A DNA stretch of 64,000 nucleotides, from NCBI RefSeq assembly GCF_052056915.1, contig NZ_CP195119.1, positions 2,666,001 to 2,730,000 on the forward strand, written 5' to 3'. The DNA is from MTP4 sp052056915. GTDB lineage: Archaea; Halobacteriota; Methanosarcinia; Methanosarcinales; Methanosarcinaceae. Below the pieces are notes generated by a model. It worked only from the letters and a program-made list of their open reading frames with translations, was not told the origin of the DNA and did not search any database. Made by a program: the position numbers and the translations under genes. Shown here piece after piece: positions 1 through 9,401 of this stretch; within the stretch, counting starts at the first letter, position 1; each line of letters starts with the position of its first letter.

Positions 1-1
1 G

Positions 2-1606
2 GAAAGCCACAACGGTAGCTATCCCGAAAAGGTCGCCTATGTCCTCTGGGCCGGGGAAACCACCCGTAACGAGGGTGTCATGGAGTCCCAGATCCTTTAC
101 CTCCTCGGGGTAAAGCCGAACTTCGAGGACGAGGACGAGGACTTTGACAGCTACGATGACCTGGTCTTTATCCCGGACGAAGAACTCGGAAGGCCGCGCA
201 TCGATGTTATGGTTCAGATCTCCGGATTGTACAGAGACACTTACCCGAACAACATCCGCCTGATCGATTATGCGGTGAGGACAGTCTGCGACGAGTCCGA
301 GTATCCCGGAACAGCAGAAAACCCCAACTACGTCCTTGAAAACACGAAATCTCTTGCTGCCGTACTGAATGAGACCCTACAAAATGAGTCACTTTCCTGG
401 CAGGTTGCAACCCTCAGGATTTTCGGGCCTGCGGACGGGGCATACGGCACAGGCATGAGTAACGCGGTTTCCGCGAGCAATACCTGGAACAATACCGAGG
501 AACTTGCCGAACTTTACATCAGCAAGATGAGCAATGCCTACGGCGAATACATCTGGGGTGAAAGCCTTGCGGAGTTTACAGGCTGTGACGAGCTTGAAAA
601 TGAAGCCTTCTTTGAGGAAAACCTCAAGGACGTCGAGGTCACCCTGCACAGCAGGAGTTCGAATACTTACGGGGCTCTTGACACCGACGAGTTCTTCCAG
701 TACCTGGGCGGCCTGAACCTTGCCGTGAAATATGCTTCCGGCGGGGAATACCCCGAATCTTTCATCTTCAACCTCCGGAACCCCGGGTGTGAAGCGGTAG
801 AGACCCTAAGTTCCTTCCTTGAAAAAGAGCTGTATGCCAGGTACTTCAACCCCTCCTGGATCGAGGGGATGCAGCAAAATGGGTATGCAGGAGCCACCGA
901 GATGTCAGACTTCCTTGAAAACCTCTGGGGCTGGGAAGCCCTGAACCCCGACCTTATCAGTGATGATGTCTGGAACCAGGTCTACCAGACCTATGTAGGA
1001 GATCCGGAACTCAGCGACTGGCTCAAGGATAACAATCCGTATGCCTACCAGGCTATGACTGCCAGGATGCTCGAAACCGCACTCAAAGGCAACTGGGATG
1101 CTTCGGATGAAGTCCTGAAAAGCCTTGCTTCGGAATACGCGGAATCCGTTGTAAATGACGGTGTCACCTGCTGCCACCACACCTGCGGAAACCCGCTCCT
1201 TAACGAATACGTAAATGGGCTGGTTTCCGTGCCCGGTTTCAGTGACGCGATCGAAGATGCAACTAAGCAGTCTCTCCCGGATGAAGATGAACACCACAGC
1301 AGCAGCGGGCACCAAACAAGCCTTGCAGAAAAACTCAACCCGCCGGAAGAAACTACCTCTTCGGGCGGAAACCAGACTATGGCAGCTGTGAACGCCGGGT
1401 ATGGAGTCGATTCTCCCGAACCTGCCCCTGAAGCTCCGAAATCTACTGCTGACCCGTATGTTGAAGGGTATGAGATGACAAGGGAATCCTCTGAAAATGA
1501 AGATGAAGGGGGCATGTCCTTCTCAGGTGCCGACATTGTAGGTACCCTCTTCGTGCTGGTCGCAGCCGGTGGAATTTACCTGGGAATGCGGAGAAAGAAA
1601 CTGTAA
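2..1606 (+). CDS. CobN-like cobaltochelatase-family protein, C-terminal part (partial)
   Basis: The frame is open from base 2, and the codons before the first internal ATG (position 80) align with residues before the matching ATG of the next gene, so this gene begins upstream of the window. It is the C-terminal third of a CobN-type protein. CobN is the large ATP-dependent subunit that inserts cobalt into corrin rings. A Cys/His cluster (CCHHTCGNP) lies about 120 residues before the end. An acidic, Pro/Ser-rich linker then leads to a single membrane segment and a basic tail (MRRKKL), which would anchor the protein with the bulk outside the cell. Ordinary CobN is cytoplasmic, so surface placement is inferred from the tail and from the signal peptide of the downstream paralogue. 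The metal and ring substrate are unknown. Confidence 0.8.
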   Translation, partial: ESHNGSYPEKVAYVLWAGETTRNEGVMESQILYLLGVKPNFEDEDEDFDSYDDLVFIPDEELGRPRIDVMVQISGLYRDTYPNNIRLIDYAVRTVCDESEYPGTAENPNYVLENTKSLAAVLNETLQNESLSWQVATLRIFGPADGAYGTGMSNAVSASNTWNNTEELAELYISKMSNAYGEYIWGESLAEFTGCDELENEAFFEENLKDVEVTLHSRSSNTYGALDTDEFFQYLGGLNLAVKYASGGEYPESFIFNLRNPGCEAVETLSSFLEKELYARYFNPSWIEGMQQNGYAGATEMSDFLENLWGWEALNPDLISDDVWNQVYQTYVGDPELSDWLKDNNPYAYQAMTARMLETALKGNWDASDEVLKSLASEYAESVVNDGVTCCHHTCGNPLLNEYVNGLVSVPGFSDAIEDATKQSLPDEDEHHSSSGHQTSLAEKLNPPEETTSSGGNQTMAAVNAGYGVDSPEPAPEAPKSTADPYVEGYEMTRESSENEDEGGMSFSGADIVGTLFVLVAAGGIYLGMRRKKL

Positions 1607-1642
1607 TTCCGGGTGGATATAAGTTCAGTTGAATCCGGAAAA

Positions 1643-1688
1643 CGGCGTATTAGCAGATATTATACGCCGCTTTTTCTCCTTTTTATGT
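1643..1688 (+). terminator. Hairpin plus T-tract terminator after the first CobN-like gene
   Basis: An 8-bp perfect inverted repeat (CGGCGTAT at 1643-1650 with ATACGCCG at 1662-1669) is followed at once by two T-rich runs. It lies 37 nt after the stop codon, so it probably ends the first CobN-like transcript before the next promoter. Confidence 0.6.
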
Positions 1689-1749
1689 AGGTCCAACTAC
1701 TACTCTTGAGATCTTGAGAGTTGTGAGGAGCACTGGATAACACACTTTC

Positions 1750-1872
1750 AAAATATATTATTCTTTGTTATACTTACTTAAAAACTCCAAATTTAGAAAT
1801 ATAATGGATAGAAGGAGCCCGTGCCTCCGCTTCCACACACAGGTACGGGCTGCATACCATAGGTGTTTCGAT
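1750..1872 (+). promoter_or_regulatory. TATA box and 5' UTR hairpin before the second CobN-like gene
   Basis: A TATA-like stretch sits at about 1751-1763. Inside the predicted leader, AGCCCGTGCC (1816-1825) pairs with GGTACGGGCT (1842-1851), ten pairs with one mismatch. A Shine-Dalgarno-like AGGTG at 1861-1865 follows, seven bases before ATG 1873. The hairpin just upstream of the ribosome site could control translation in response to metal or corrinoid, but that role is inference only. Confidence 0.4.
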
Positions 1873-4800
1873 ATGCATGGAAATAGACGTGTCTATTCTC
1901 GAAAAAGCTTTTGTATAAAACTCTTAACAGCGGTGTTGCTGCTAGCCACCCTGACATCGGCAGCCGCAGCATCGGACAACACCCTCAGCTTTGTGCTAGG
2001 GACGGACTATAATATGCAGGCACTTGAAGATGTGCTTGCAGGCGACGATATTGGAGTAAACGTGAGCGTCTATAACGCCACCGAGGCAAATGCCACGGAC
2101 TTCAGTTCGGAAAAAGTGCTCTTTCTAGCATCCCTTGACGAAGGGAACCTCACAAGCATTAACAGTACGCTTAACCAGAGCGCTCATGTCGTTTCTTACG
2201 GACTTCCCGAAGGTTTTGACCTCGGGAACTCAAACGACTCGAATATGACGGAGCTCTGGGAAGCCGGGGGGTACCACAACGTAAAAACACTCGTACGTTA
2301 CATGAATGATACCTTCTATGGGGACGGCGTCCAGACCCCGGAAAAGCTTGAAGTTGCTTTTGTCTTTTCCAGGGAAAGTTCCATTCTTACAATGGATAAA
2401 GTAGCTCTGGACCCGGAGATTTCCGCCAGGATGAATATAAGCACGTACTTCGGGCGTTCCAATGAAGACCTGAGCTTCGATCTTAGCGATAAGGACATTG
2501 TGTTAATGAGGGACCTGGATGCCCAGGTAATTGAAACGATCTCTCCCACTGTCAATGCAGCAAAAGCCAACGGGGCTGACGTAATCAGTGTAGGAAACCT
2601 GATCCAGTCTTATGATTTGCACAATGTTAACCTTTCGGATCCCGATTACGCCGATATCAATGAGTATTTCATGTATGATTCGGAAGAAAACTTCAAGAGG
2701 CTCGCTACTTTCCTGGGTGTGAAATTCGCAGACAGCTACGATGTTATCGGAGGACCTGTTTCACGGCCTTTATACGGGATTTATCACCCTGATGCTCCGG
2801 AAATCTATTCTTCATCCAGTGATTACCTTGACTGGTACATCACGGAAGGCTATGACCCTGCAAAGCCCACCGTAGGAATTATTTATTCTTCTTTCAAGTA
2901 TGTCACTACGAGGGACGCTCCCCTTATCGAAGCTCTTGTGAACTCTTTTGAGGCTCAGGACTGCAACGCCGTTGTAGTTACTTATTCCTACAAGGACCCG
3001 GGCTCCAGGGACTACCTCATGCTCAACGGGAGCTGCATCGTGGACAGTGTGATCGTGGTCTCGAGAGGCTCGCGCTTTAATTACGCAGACTCGGAGCAGG
3101 GTGTAGAGGACCTCAAGACCTGGAACGTAACGCCCCTGAACGGGATCAGGCTCTTTTACAGTATAAGTGCCGAGGAATGGGAAAACTCTCCCCACGGGGT
3201 CGGGCCTGAACAGACATACCAGCTTGCAGCTGCGGAAATGGACGGAATCATCGAGCCCGTCGTAATCGGTTGCAAAGACCCTGAGATTGGGGATTCTGCT
3301 TACTATCCTATCGATTACCAGACGGAGTGGCTTGTGGACAGGACGATTTCCTGGATGGAACTCCACCGTAAGGCGAACTCTGAAAAGAAAATCGTAATCC
3401 CCTACTACGCCGCAGAAGCCGGAAAAGCCGCAGTCGGGGCTGACATTGACTATTACCTGGACGCTCAGGCAAGCCTTGCAAACCTGCTCCCGGCAATGAG
3501 GGACAGAGGCTACGACCTTGGAAACGGCAGCCTTCCGGACAGGGACGAACTTGCCGAGATCATGATGGATAGGGGGCACAATGTAGGGGTCTGGGCTCCG
3601 GGTGTACTTGATTCCATGGTTGAAAACGGCTCTGTCATCCTTATCCCTGAAGTCAAGTACCTTGAATGGTTCGAAGCTCTTCCCGAAGAGAAGCAGGCCG
3701 AGATGGAAGAGATCTGGGGGCCTGCACCCGGGGAGATAATGGTCTGGGAAAACGAGACCGGAAGATATCTCGTGATCCCGAATATCGAGTATGGGAACGT
3801 GCTGCTTGCTCCTGACCCTATGTGGGGCTGGGACCAGGACGAATCCGTAACCTATCATGACGGTTCCATTCCCCCGACCCACCACTGCCTGGCTTTCTAC
3901 AAGTATATGGGAGAGGAGTACGGGGCTGATGCCCTTTTCACGATTTTCACGAGCATTGAGATGATGCCCGGAAAAGAAGCGGGGCTTTCCGCAAAGGACT
4001 GGGGTGCAATCCTTCTCCAGGACATGCCCATGGTCCATGTGCTTCCCATGGATGCCGAAGGGATCTTTGACCGGAGGAGGGCAAACATGCTGATCGTGGA
4101 CTTCCTGACCCCGACCATCGTGCCTTCCGGGCTTTACGGGAACCTTTCGCTCCTCCAGCAGGACATCAGCATGTTCCACCAGGCTTCTGACCCTGCGGTC
4201 AAAGCCGGGTACAGGGAAATTATCCTGAACAGGACCCTGGAACTTGACCTGGACACGGACCTCGGAGTTGACCTTGAAAGCATTTCCGGAAATGAAACCG
4301 AGACAGATTCCTTTATAGAAGATCTGGATGACTACCTCAGTGAACTGAAGACCACGTTCATGCCCTTTGGTTCTCACACCCTGGGCGAGCCCCCCACCGG
4401 GGAAAGCCTGGTTGCAATGGTCGAGGCGATGCTCGGGGAGGATTTCAAAGCCCATGTACAAGCCGTAAATTCCTCCGAAGGGCTGACAACGGCTCTCCTT
4501 AACGAGACCGTGCTCAACGGAAAGACGTCAGAAGAAGCCCAGACCCTGGTGTTAGGTACGGTTTCGGGAGATATTAGTTCCGACCTCAACCTCTCTATCG
4601 AGTATACGGAAAATCTCAACGCCTGCACTATTGAGATCCCTCGGATTCTCGATGCCCTTGAAGGCAAGTACATCCCTCCCGGACCTGCGGGAGATCCTGT
4701 CCGGACCCCGGAAGCCCTTCCAACGGGAAGGAACCTATGCACTTTTGACGACCGTTTGATCCCTACCGTGGCTGCATGGGATGTTGGGGTCAAGCTTGGG

Positions 4801-6396
4801 GATGAACTTCTTGCAAAACGCCTTGCAGAGAACGGGACTTACCCGGAAAAAGTCGCTTTCCTGCTCTGGTCCATTGAAACCACGAGGAACCATGGAACAA
4901 TGGAATCCGAAATCTTCTACCTCCTTGGGGTGGAACCTGATAGGGACAGCAAGGGCAGGGTTCAGGACGTAAAATTGATCAATTCAAGCGAACTTGGGAG
5001 GCCCAGGATCGATGTTGTGGTCACGACTTCCGGGTCCTACAGGGACATGTACGCAAGCCGGCTCCTCTTGATCGATAAAGCGGTCAAAATGGCGGCAAAT
5101 GCCAGTGATGATGAAATTTACCCGAACTACGTGAGACAAAACACCGAGGCGATTAAGGCAGACCTGCTTGCTGCCGGGTACGACCCTGAAACTGCCGAAG
5201 CACTTTCAGTTTCCCGCATTTTCTGCCCGCCGCCGGGTTCCTACACCCCGGGAATCGAGCACGCTATCTCGGGTGCGGACTGGGATGACAGGGATGAGGT
5301 TGCAGACCTCTACATCGACCGCATGGGGTATGTCTACGGCGAAGACATCTGGGGAGAACAGTACTCGGACGTATTCCGCCAGAACCTTGCAGACGTGGAA
5401 GTGGGAGTCTTTAGCCGGACTTCCAACGTCTACGGGACCCTTGAGCACCCCATGGTGGCAGCCTATTTCGGAGGGCTTTCAATGGCTGTTGAGAGGGTGA
5501 GTGGGGGTAGCCCTGACATGTACATCAATAACCTGCGTGAACCCGGGCAGGAAGGTGTGGAGAGTCTTCAGCATTTCCTGAGCAGGGACCTCCGTTCCCG
5601 TTACATGAATCCCACCTGGATCGAAGGCATGATGCAGGACGGGTACGACGGGACCCGCTACATGAATGCTTTTATTGAGAACATGCGGGTCTGGGACGTT
5701 GCAACTCCGGACCTTATCACCGACGATATGTGGAACGAGGTCTATGAGACCTATTTCCAGGATCAGTATGATACGGGGGTTGCCGAACACCTGAAGTCCA
5801 CGAACCCCTACGCTTACCAGTCCATGGCGCTCAACCTTATAGAGTCCGCACGCAGGGGAGACTGGAATCCTTCCGAGGAGGTCCTTGAAGACCTTGCACG
5901 GGAATACGCGGAGTCCGTGGTTGAAGAAGGAGCTGCCTGTTGCCACCATACCTGCGGGAACCCAACTCTCAACCAGTACGTTGCAGGCCTGGTCTCGGTG
6001 CCTGGCTTCAGTGAAGCGATTGAGGAAGTTACGAAGCAGTCCCTCGAGGAAACGAAACCCAACCATAACAGTGGCGGACACCAAACAAGCCTTGCCGAAA
6101 AACTTGGTGAAATTGAAGAAACCCAAACTGAAGAGCCGGCGTCCTCAGAAAGCAGCAACCGGACCGCTATGAATGAAGATTCGGGATACGGCATTGATTC
6201 TCCGGAACCTGTGCCCCAGGCTCTTGAATCCACTCCTGATCCTGACTACGTCGAAGGGTATGAAATGACGAAGGAGTCTGCTGAAAGTGAGGCTGAAGGA
6301 GGTATGTCCTTCTCGGGTGCCGACATTGTAGGAACTCTCTTCGTAATGATCGCAGCAGGCGGAATTTACCTGGGAATGCGGAAGAAAAAGATGTAA
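1873..6396 (+). CDS. Exported, membrane-anchored CobN-like protein
   Basis: A CobN-family protein of 1507 residues from ATG 1873. That start is preferred to the upstream TTG at 1765 because AGGTG lies seven bases before it and because the protein then begins with a classic signal peptide: a basic n-region, the hydrophobic KLLTAVLLLATL core and an AAA cleavage site. Many N-x-S/T sequons fit an extracytoplasmic protein. The CobN body follows, and its last third is clearly homologous to the preceding gene. The Cys/His cluster CCHHTCGNP is conserved in both. A low-complexity acidic linker then leads to one membrane segment and a KKKM end. CobN normally works in the cytoplasm with CobS and CobT partners. 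None are seen here, so a surface role in cobalt or corrinoid capture is possible but unproven. The two genes look like a tandem duplication. Confidence 0.85.
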   Translation: MHGNRRVYSRKSFCIKLLTAVLLLATLTSAAAASDNTLSFVLGTDYNMQALEDVLAGDDIGVNVSVYNATEANATDFSSEKVLFLASLDEGNLTSINSTLNQSAHVVSYGLPEGFDLGNSNDSNMTELWEAGGYHNVKTLVRYMNDTFYGDGVQTPEKLEVAFVFSRESSILTMDKVALDPEISARMNISTYFGRSNEDLSFDLSDKDIVLMRDLDAQVIETISPTVNAAKANGADVISVGNLIQSYDLHNVNLSDPDYADINEYFMYDSEENFKRLATFLGVKFADSYDVIGGPVSRPLYGIYHPDAPEIYSSSSDYLDWYITEGYDPAKPTVGIIYSSFKYVTTRDAPLIEALVNSFEAQDCNAVVVTYSYKDPGSRDYLMLNGSCIVDSVIVVSRGSRFNYADSEQGVEDLKTWNVTPLNGIRLFYSISAEEWENSPHGVGPEQTYQLAAAEMDGIIEPVVIGCKDPEIGDSAYYPIDYQTEWLVDRTISWMELHRKANSEKKIVIPYYAAEAGKAAVGADIDYYLDAQASLANLLPAMRDRGYDLGNGSLPDRDELAEIMMDRGHNVGVWAPGVLDSMVENGSVILIPEVKYLEWFEALPEEKQAEMEEIWGPAPGEIMVWENETGRYLVIPNIEYGNVLLAPDPMWGWDQDESVTYHDGSIPPTHHCLAFYKYMGEEYGADALFTIFTSIEMMPGKEAGLSAKDWGAILLQDMPMVHVLPMDAEGIFDRRRANMLIVDFLTPTIVPSGLYGNLSLLQQDISMFHQASDPAVKAGYREIILNRTLELDLDTDLGVDLESISGNETETDSFIEDLDDYLSELKTTFMPFGSHTLGEPPTGESLVAMVEAMLGEDFKAHVQAVNSSEGLTTALLNETVLNGKTSEEAQTLVLGTVSGDISSDLNLSIEYTENLNACTIEIPRILDALEGKYIPPGPAGDPVRTPEALPTGRNLCTFDDRLIPTVAAWDVGVKLGDELLAKRLAENGTYPEKVAFLLWSIETTRNHGTMESEIFYLLGVEPDRDSKGRVQDVKLINSSELGRPRIDVVVTTSGSYRDMYASRLLLIDKAVKMAANASDDEIYPNYVRQNTEAIKADLLAAGYDPETAEALSVSRIFCPPPGSYTPGIEHAISGADWDDRDEVADLYIDRMGYVYGEDIWGEQYSDVFRQNLADVEVGVFSRTSNVYGTLEHPMVAAYFGGLSMAVERVSGGSPDMYINNLREPGQEGVESLQHFLSRDLRSRYMNPTWIEGMMQDGYDGTRYMNAFIENMRVWDVATPDLITDDMWNEVYETYFQDQYDTGVAEHLKSTNPYAYQSMALNLIESARRGDWNPSEEVLEDLAREYAESVVEEGAACCHHTCGNPTLNQYVAGLVSVPGFSEAIEEVTKQSLEETKPNHNSGGHQTSLAEKLGEIEETQTEEPASSESSNRTAMNEDSGYGIDSPEPVPQALESTPDPDYVEGYEMTKESAESEAEGGMSFSGADIVGTLFVMIAAGGIYLGMRKKKM

Positions 6397-6540
6397 TAGA
6401 TATGTAATAGATATGTAATAGAGACGTAGAGCTGTAATAGAAAAAAGCAGCTGAATAATTGCAAAATGTAATTAAAATTTGAAACGTAAAATTTGAAAAA
6501 AGGGATTTTTCCCTTTCTTCTTTTTTTAGCTTCTTTTTTT

Positions 6541-6957
6541 TCAATCCGATCCTTCTTCAATCTTTTTTATGTATGGCTTTATGTCCAGGACCGGGGTCCC
6601 GTTGATGGCGTCCAGGCCTTTTACGTGGAGCACGTTGCCTTCGACTTTCACAAGCTCTACCAGTGTGAGCCCGATTCCGTTAGGGCGGTGGGGGCTGCGG
6701 CAGGCAAAGACTCCTGAGATCTCCCCATCGTAGCGGCGGCGCTGGACCAGTTTGAAGTCTTTTGATTTGCTGAAATGGAAGAGGACGTAGAGTTTTTCGA
6801 AATCTTCTATCCGTTGGAGCCCTTCTGCCAATTCGTCTTTCAGGATAATTTTCGAAACCGTCTGGTAGACTTTTTCATTGTAGACCGGTTCCAGATAATC
6901 GTTTTCAACGTACCCGATGGGTTCCATTTCAATGGGTCCCGGGGCTTTTTCGTTCAT
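6541..6957 (-). CDS. trmO: TrmO/TsaA family tRNA methyltransferase
   Basis: A 139-residue protein of the YaeB/TsaA/TrmO family. These enzymes use S-adenosylmethionine to methylate N6-threonylcarbamoyladenosine at position 37 of tRNA. The hallmark SPHRPNGIGLT is present at about residues 91-101, and the protein opens with the family's typical IGYV start (PIGYVEND). The length fits the short archaeal form. I chose ATG 6957 because the longer reading frame to 7074 adds a basic stretch that overlaps the upstream gene. It lies 32 bases behind the FmdE-like gene on the same strand, so the two are probably co-transcribed. Confidence 0.8.
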   Translation of the reverse strand: MNEKAPGPIEMEPIGYVENDYLEPVYNEKVYQTVSKIILKDELAEGLQRIEDFEKLYVLFHFSKSKDFKLVQRRRYDGEISGVFACRSPHRPNGIGLTLVELVKVEGNVLHVKGLDAINGTPVLDIKPYIKKIEEGSD

Positions 6958-6989
6958 TTCTCTGCCCTGCCTTATTTCCTTGTAAGGTC

Positions 6990-7571
6990 TTATTCTCCTG
7001 CTTCGAAACAGGAGATACAAACTATTTTCCCGTTTTTGACCCTGCCCAGGGGTTCCATGAAACCTTCTCCGCATTCGCTGCAGATGACTGTGGGGTAAAC
7101 CCTGGCTTTTTGGGGGGGTTCGATTTCCACTTCTTTAATCCAGAAGATTTCTTCCTCGGGCCTTTCCAGGATACTCTGGCTTTTGGCTTCATGTGCTGCC
7201 CTGAACTCCTTTACTTCCTCGGGGCTTGCAGTCCCTGCCCTGAGTTTTGCAAAGAGAGCAGTGTGCCGATCGTCCTGGGGCAGAGCATCGGGTTTCAGGG
7301 AAATCCTCAGGGCTTTTTCGTCCCCCCTCTTGAAGAAGGTGTATACGTGCTTTCCGTTCTCCTTAAAGACAAGGTTCCCTTTCCCGCAGGTACAGCCGTT
7401 GACAACCTGGATGGCGTCCACGGCACAGGACCTATTTTCCACAACTGCGACCAGTTCTTCGTCTTCGCTCCGGTCTTTGAAGCGCTCGGCAGCAAGCGTT
7501 GCTATCCTGTATCCGATTGCAATCCCTGGGCAAACGTGTCCGTGAAATTGTACAGCTGTTTCGAAGTCCAA
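6990..7571 (-). CDS. FmdE-family (formylmethanofuran dehydrogenase subunit E-like) zinc protein
   Basis: A 193-residue FmdE-type protein. The N-terminal domain has the family's HGHVCPGIAIGYR signature (about residues 9-21) and the CAVDAIQ and GCTCGKGN Cys motifs, which bind metal. A C-terminal zinc ribbon (CSECGEGFM with CISCFEAGE) completes it. FmdE accompanies molybdenum or tungsten formylmethanofuran dehydrogenase in methanogens, but the other fmd/fwd genes are absent here, so this is a stand-alone homologue of unsettled role. The start is TTG 7571: AAGGAG lies seven bases upstream on the minus strand and no better start is available. TrmO follows. Confidence 0.8.
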   Translation of the reverse strand: MDFETAVQFHGHVCPGIAIGYRIATLAAERFKDRSEDEELVAVVENRSCAVDAIQVVNGCTCGKGNLVFKENGKHVYTFFKRGDEKALRISLKPDALPQDDRHTALFAKLRAGTASPEEVKEFRAAHEAKSQSILERPEEEIFWIKEVEIEPPQKARVYPTVICSECGEGFMEPLGRVKNGKIVCISCFEAGE

Positions 7572-7624
7572 GTTTTTAGCTCCTTTTCTAAATTGAATTC
7601 TTGATTTTTAATTCATAATTTTTG

Positions 7625-7672
7625 AATTCCAATTGTTAAATTCCAATTGTTAAATTCCAATTGTTAAATTCC
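7625..7672. repeat. 14-bp tandem repeat, three and a half copies
   Basis: The unit AATTCCAATTGTTA starts at 7625, 7639 and 7653, with a partial fourth copy at 7667. It lies upstream of the FmdE-like gene start, so it may sit in that gene's promoter region. No function is visible. Confidence 0.75.
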
Positions 7673-8235
7673 TGATTTTTGAATTTTGAGTGATATGATG
7701 AATTTTTATGAAACTGTTCTCCGTATTGGTGGGTTATTATTTATAAACTTTTTATTTCAATCATATTACAAAAGATTGATCTCGTATTAATTTCCTCCTT
7801 CCTTACCTTTTATGAAAACTAGCAGGTGATGGTTGTTCCTGTCTTCCCCTCTGAGATTTCTTTGGCTGGAAACCTTTTAGGGTGATGGAATTTTTGTTGC
7901 CATACCCGGGCTGGCACACGTAACTTTTTAAAACAGGTCTTCTTTTGAAAATATATTGCTTACTTGAAATTTCACTCATAAGCTTTATTTATGATTAGTT
8001 ACTTTATAAAAATTGGACAATTTTAGCTGTATGTCCTGGGAGATTTTGACATAACAGCCGGGTCAGGGGTGTAACTCTTTACAGATTATCTATCCAGATT
8101 ATCTACTTTATGACACTGGACTTATATTATTTGTAAAATAGATAACCTGTTTTAATAAAAATATTCATTTCAAAATCAGTAGCAAAATCAAAATAAAAAA
8201 GAAGTCAATATATATTTCCGATAATTGCCAGATTA

Positions 8236-8370
8236 GTTAGATAGGGACCTTTTGTTCCCGTCCGCCGGTCCCTATCAATGATCCAACCCCATGAGATTGA
8301 GAGGAAACCCTTTAAAACTCTCAATCTGCATTGTTTCCTACGACTTTTGAATATATAACATAAACGACAT
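8236..8370 (+). ncRNA. Structured RNA candidate, copy 1
   Basis: Two perfect 10-bp hairpins stand in tandem. GATAGGGACC (8240-8249) pairs with GGTCCCTATC (8267-8276), and AGATTGAGAG (8294-8303) pairs with CTCTCAATCT (8318-8327). A single-stranded linker containing GATCCAACCCCA joins them, and the second loop carries AAACCCTTTAA. The block TATATAACATAAACGA (8352-8367) follows. A TATA-like AATATATATTTCC at 8207-8219 lies about 28 bp before the first stem, so transcription would start almost at the stem. The same architecture with different stem sequences recurs at 8811-8950. The plus-strand direction is inferred from the TATA box. Confidence 0.6.
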
Positions 8371-8810
8371 AAAATATTTATCAATATTCAAATATTGGGT
8401 TTCCTTAAATTTTTGGACATATATTAAAATATTCGTAACCATTAAATATTTTGTTGTTATTAAATATTTTATCGCCATCGTAATTTTTAAAGTCCCTTTA
8501 AGGTCCTCTATTTTTTAAGGTCCTCTATTTTTGTAGATTTTTTCTTTGTTTCCCCGTTTTTCTTCGTTTTTCCTGAAAAGAGTTTGTAAATACGTTTATT
8601 TTTTAAATAAAAACTTCTCTATTTAGTTCCTTTCTTTTCTTTTGCTGGGCGTCAAGGAGTCTGAACATCAGTAATGTTGTATATTTTCTTAAAAAAGTTC
8701 ACAAATTTCTTAACCTGTTCGACATTTCAAAAAGATTATATAGTTTTAAGGTGGATATGATTTGCAGGTACTTTCAAAAACTTTTGTGTAATGAATCCTT
8801 TTATTTTATA

Positions 8811-8950
8811 ATAATTGGGAGCCTTTTGCCACCTCTGATCTGGCTCCCAACTGTGTGATTCAACCCCAGCGGTGTAAGAGAAAACCCCTTAACTCTTCAA
8901 CCGCTAACTCTCTTTCTATGTTATGGGTGTATATAACCTAAACGATTTTA
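8811..8950 (+). ncRNA. Structured RNA candidate, copy 2
   Basis: Same layout as the copy at 8236. TTGGGAGCC (8815-8823) pairs with GGCTCCCAA (8842-8850). The second stem is AGCGGTGTAAGAG (8868-8880) against CTCTTCAACCGCT (8893-8905), with two mismatched positions. Stem sequences differ completely from copy 1 yet still pair, while linker (GATTCAACCCCA), loops (TTTTG, AAACCCCTTAA) and the trailing TATATAACCTAAACGA (8930-8945) are conserved. That pattern is expected of an RNA kept for its structure. The nearest clear TATA box (about 8734-8745) lies 70 bp before the first stem, so its 5' end is uncertain. Confidence 0.6.
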
Positions 8951-9361
8951 AAATTTTACCGGCATTAAATTATTTAGCGACCTTTAAATAAGTTCTCCCG
9001 ACACTGATTCTCGATCATCTACTTGTATGTTTAGCGGCGTTTAAACAACTTTGTCTTCAAATATCCATGCAATTTTTTTCCATTCTTCAGCTGTCCTGTT
9101 AAATCGTTTTGTTTAATCTTTTTTCTCCTTAATTTCATATTTATCACATCTTTGCATAATGAATGGACTGGGATGTCTTATATTTCTTCAATTATATAAC
9201 TCAGATTTGTTAAAATTCGCTCCTACTACCGGGCACATATGGCATAAAATAATCATGTATGGTGCGGGTGGCATGAAATATATTTATAAATGGAGCGTAA
9301 AATTCCTGGGTCTTTGGTCCAGGGGTAGTTCACAATAACGCTGTTTATGCCCGGATGAATA

Positions 9362-9401
9362 CGTAAAATATTTATCAAGATACCTCTTATTACGCAGGGT
9401 A
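9362..9401 (+). promoter_or_regulatory. Promoter of the Msr-type regulator
   Basis: AAAATATTTATC at about 9365-9376 is a good archaeal TATA box and lies 26-37 bp before the ATG. The transcript would have a very short leader or none. A second TATA-like ATATATTTATAA lies near 9279-9290. Confidence 0.45.

Larger units (their letters stand above)
7673..9401. other. Long AT-rich spacer with RNA candidates
   Basis: This 1.7-kb stretch has no credible protein gene on either strand. It holds two related structured-RNA candidates (separate entries), several TATA-like runs, a direct repeat of AAGGTCCTCTATTTTT near 8499-8535, and a T-rich tract around 8535-8580 that could be an archaeal terminator. Apart from these I see nothing. 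Confidence 0.6.

Noticed and set aside
2812..4461. 549-codon open frame on the minus strand
   Set aside because: It lies wholly antisense to the exported CobN-like gene and has no domain features; long shadows are expected opposite GC-rich genes.
6167..6560. Lys/Phe-rich minus-strand frames after the CobN-like gene
   Set aside because: They arise from the T-rich terminator region and the antisense of the CobN tail.
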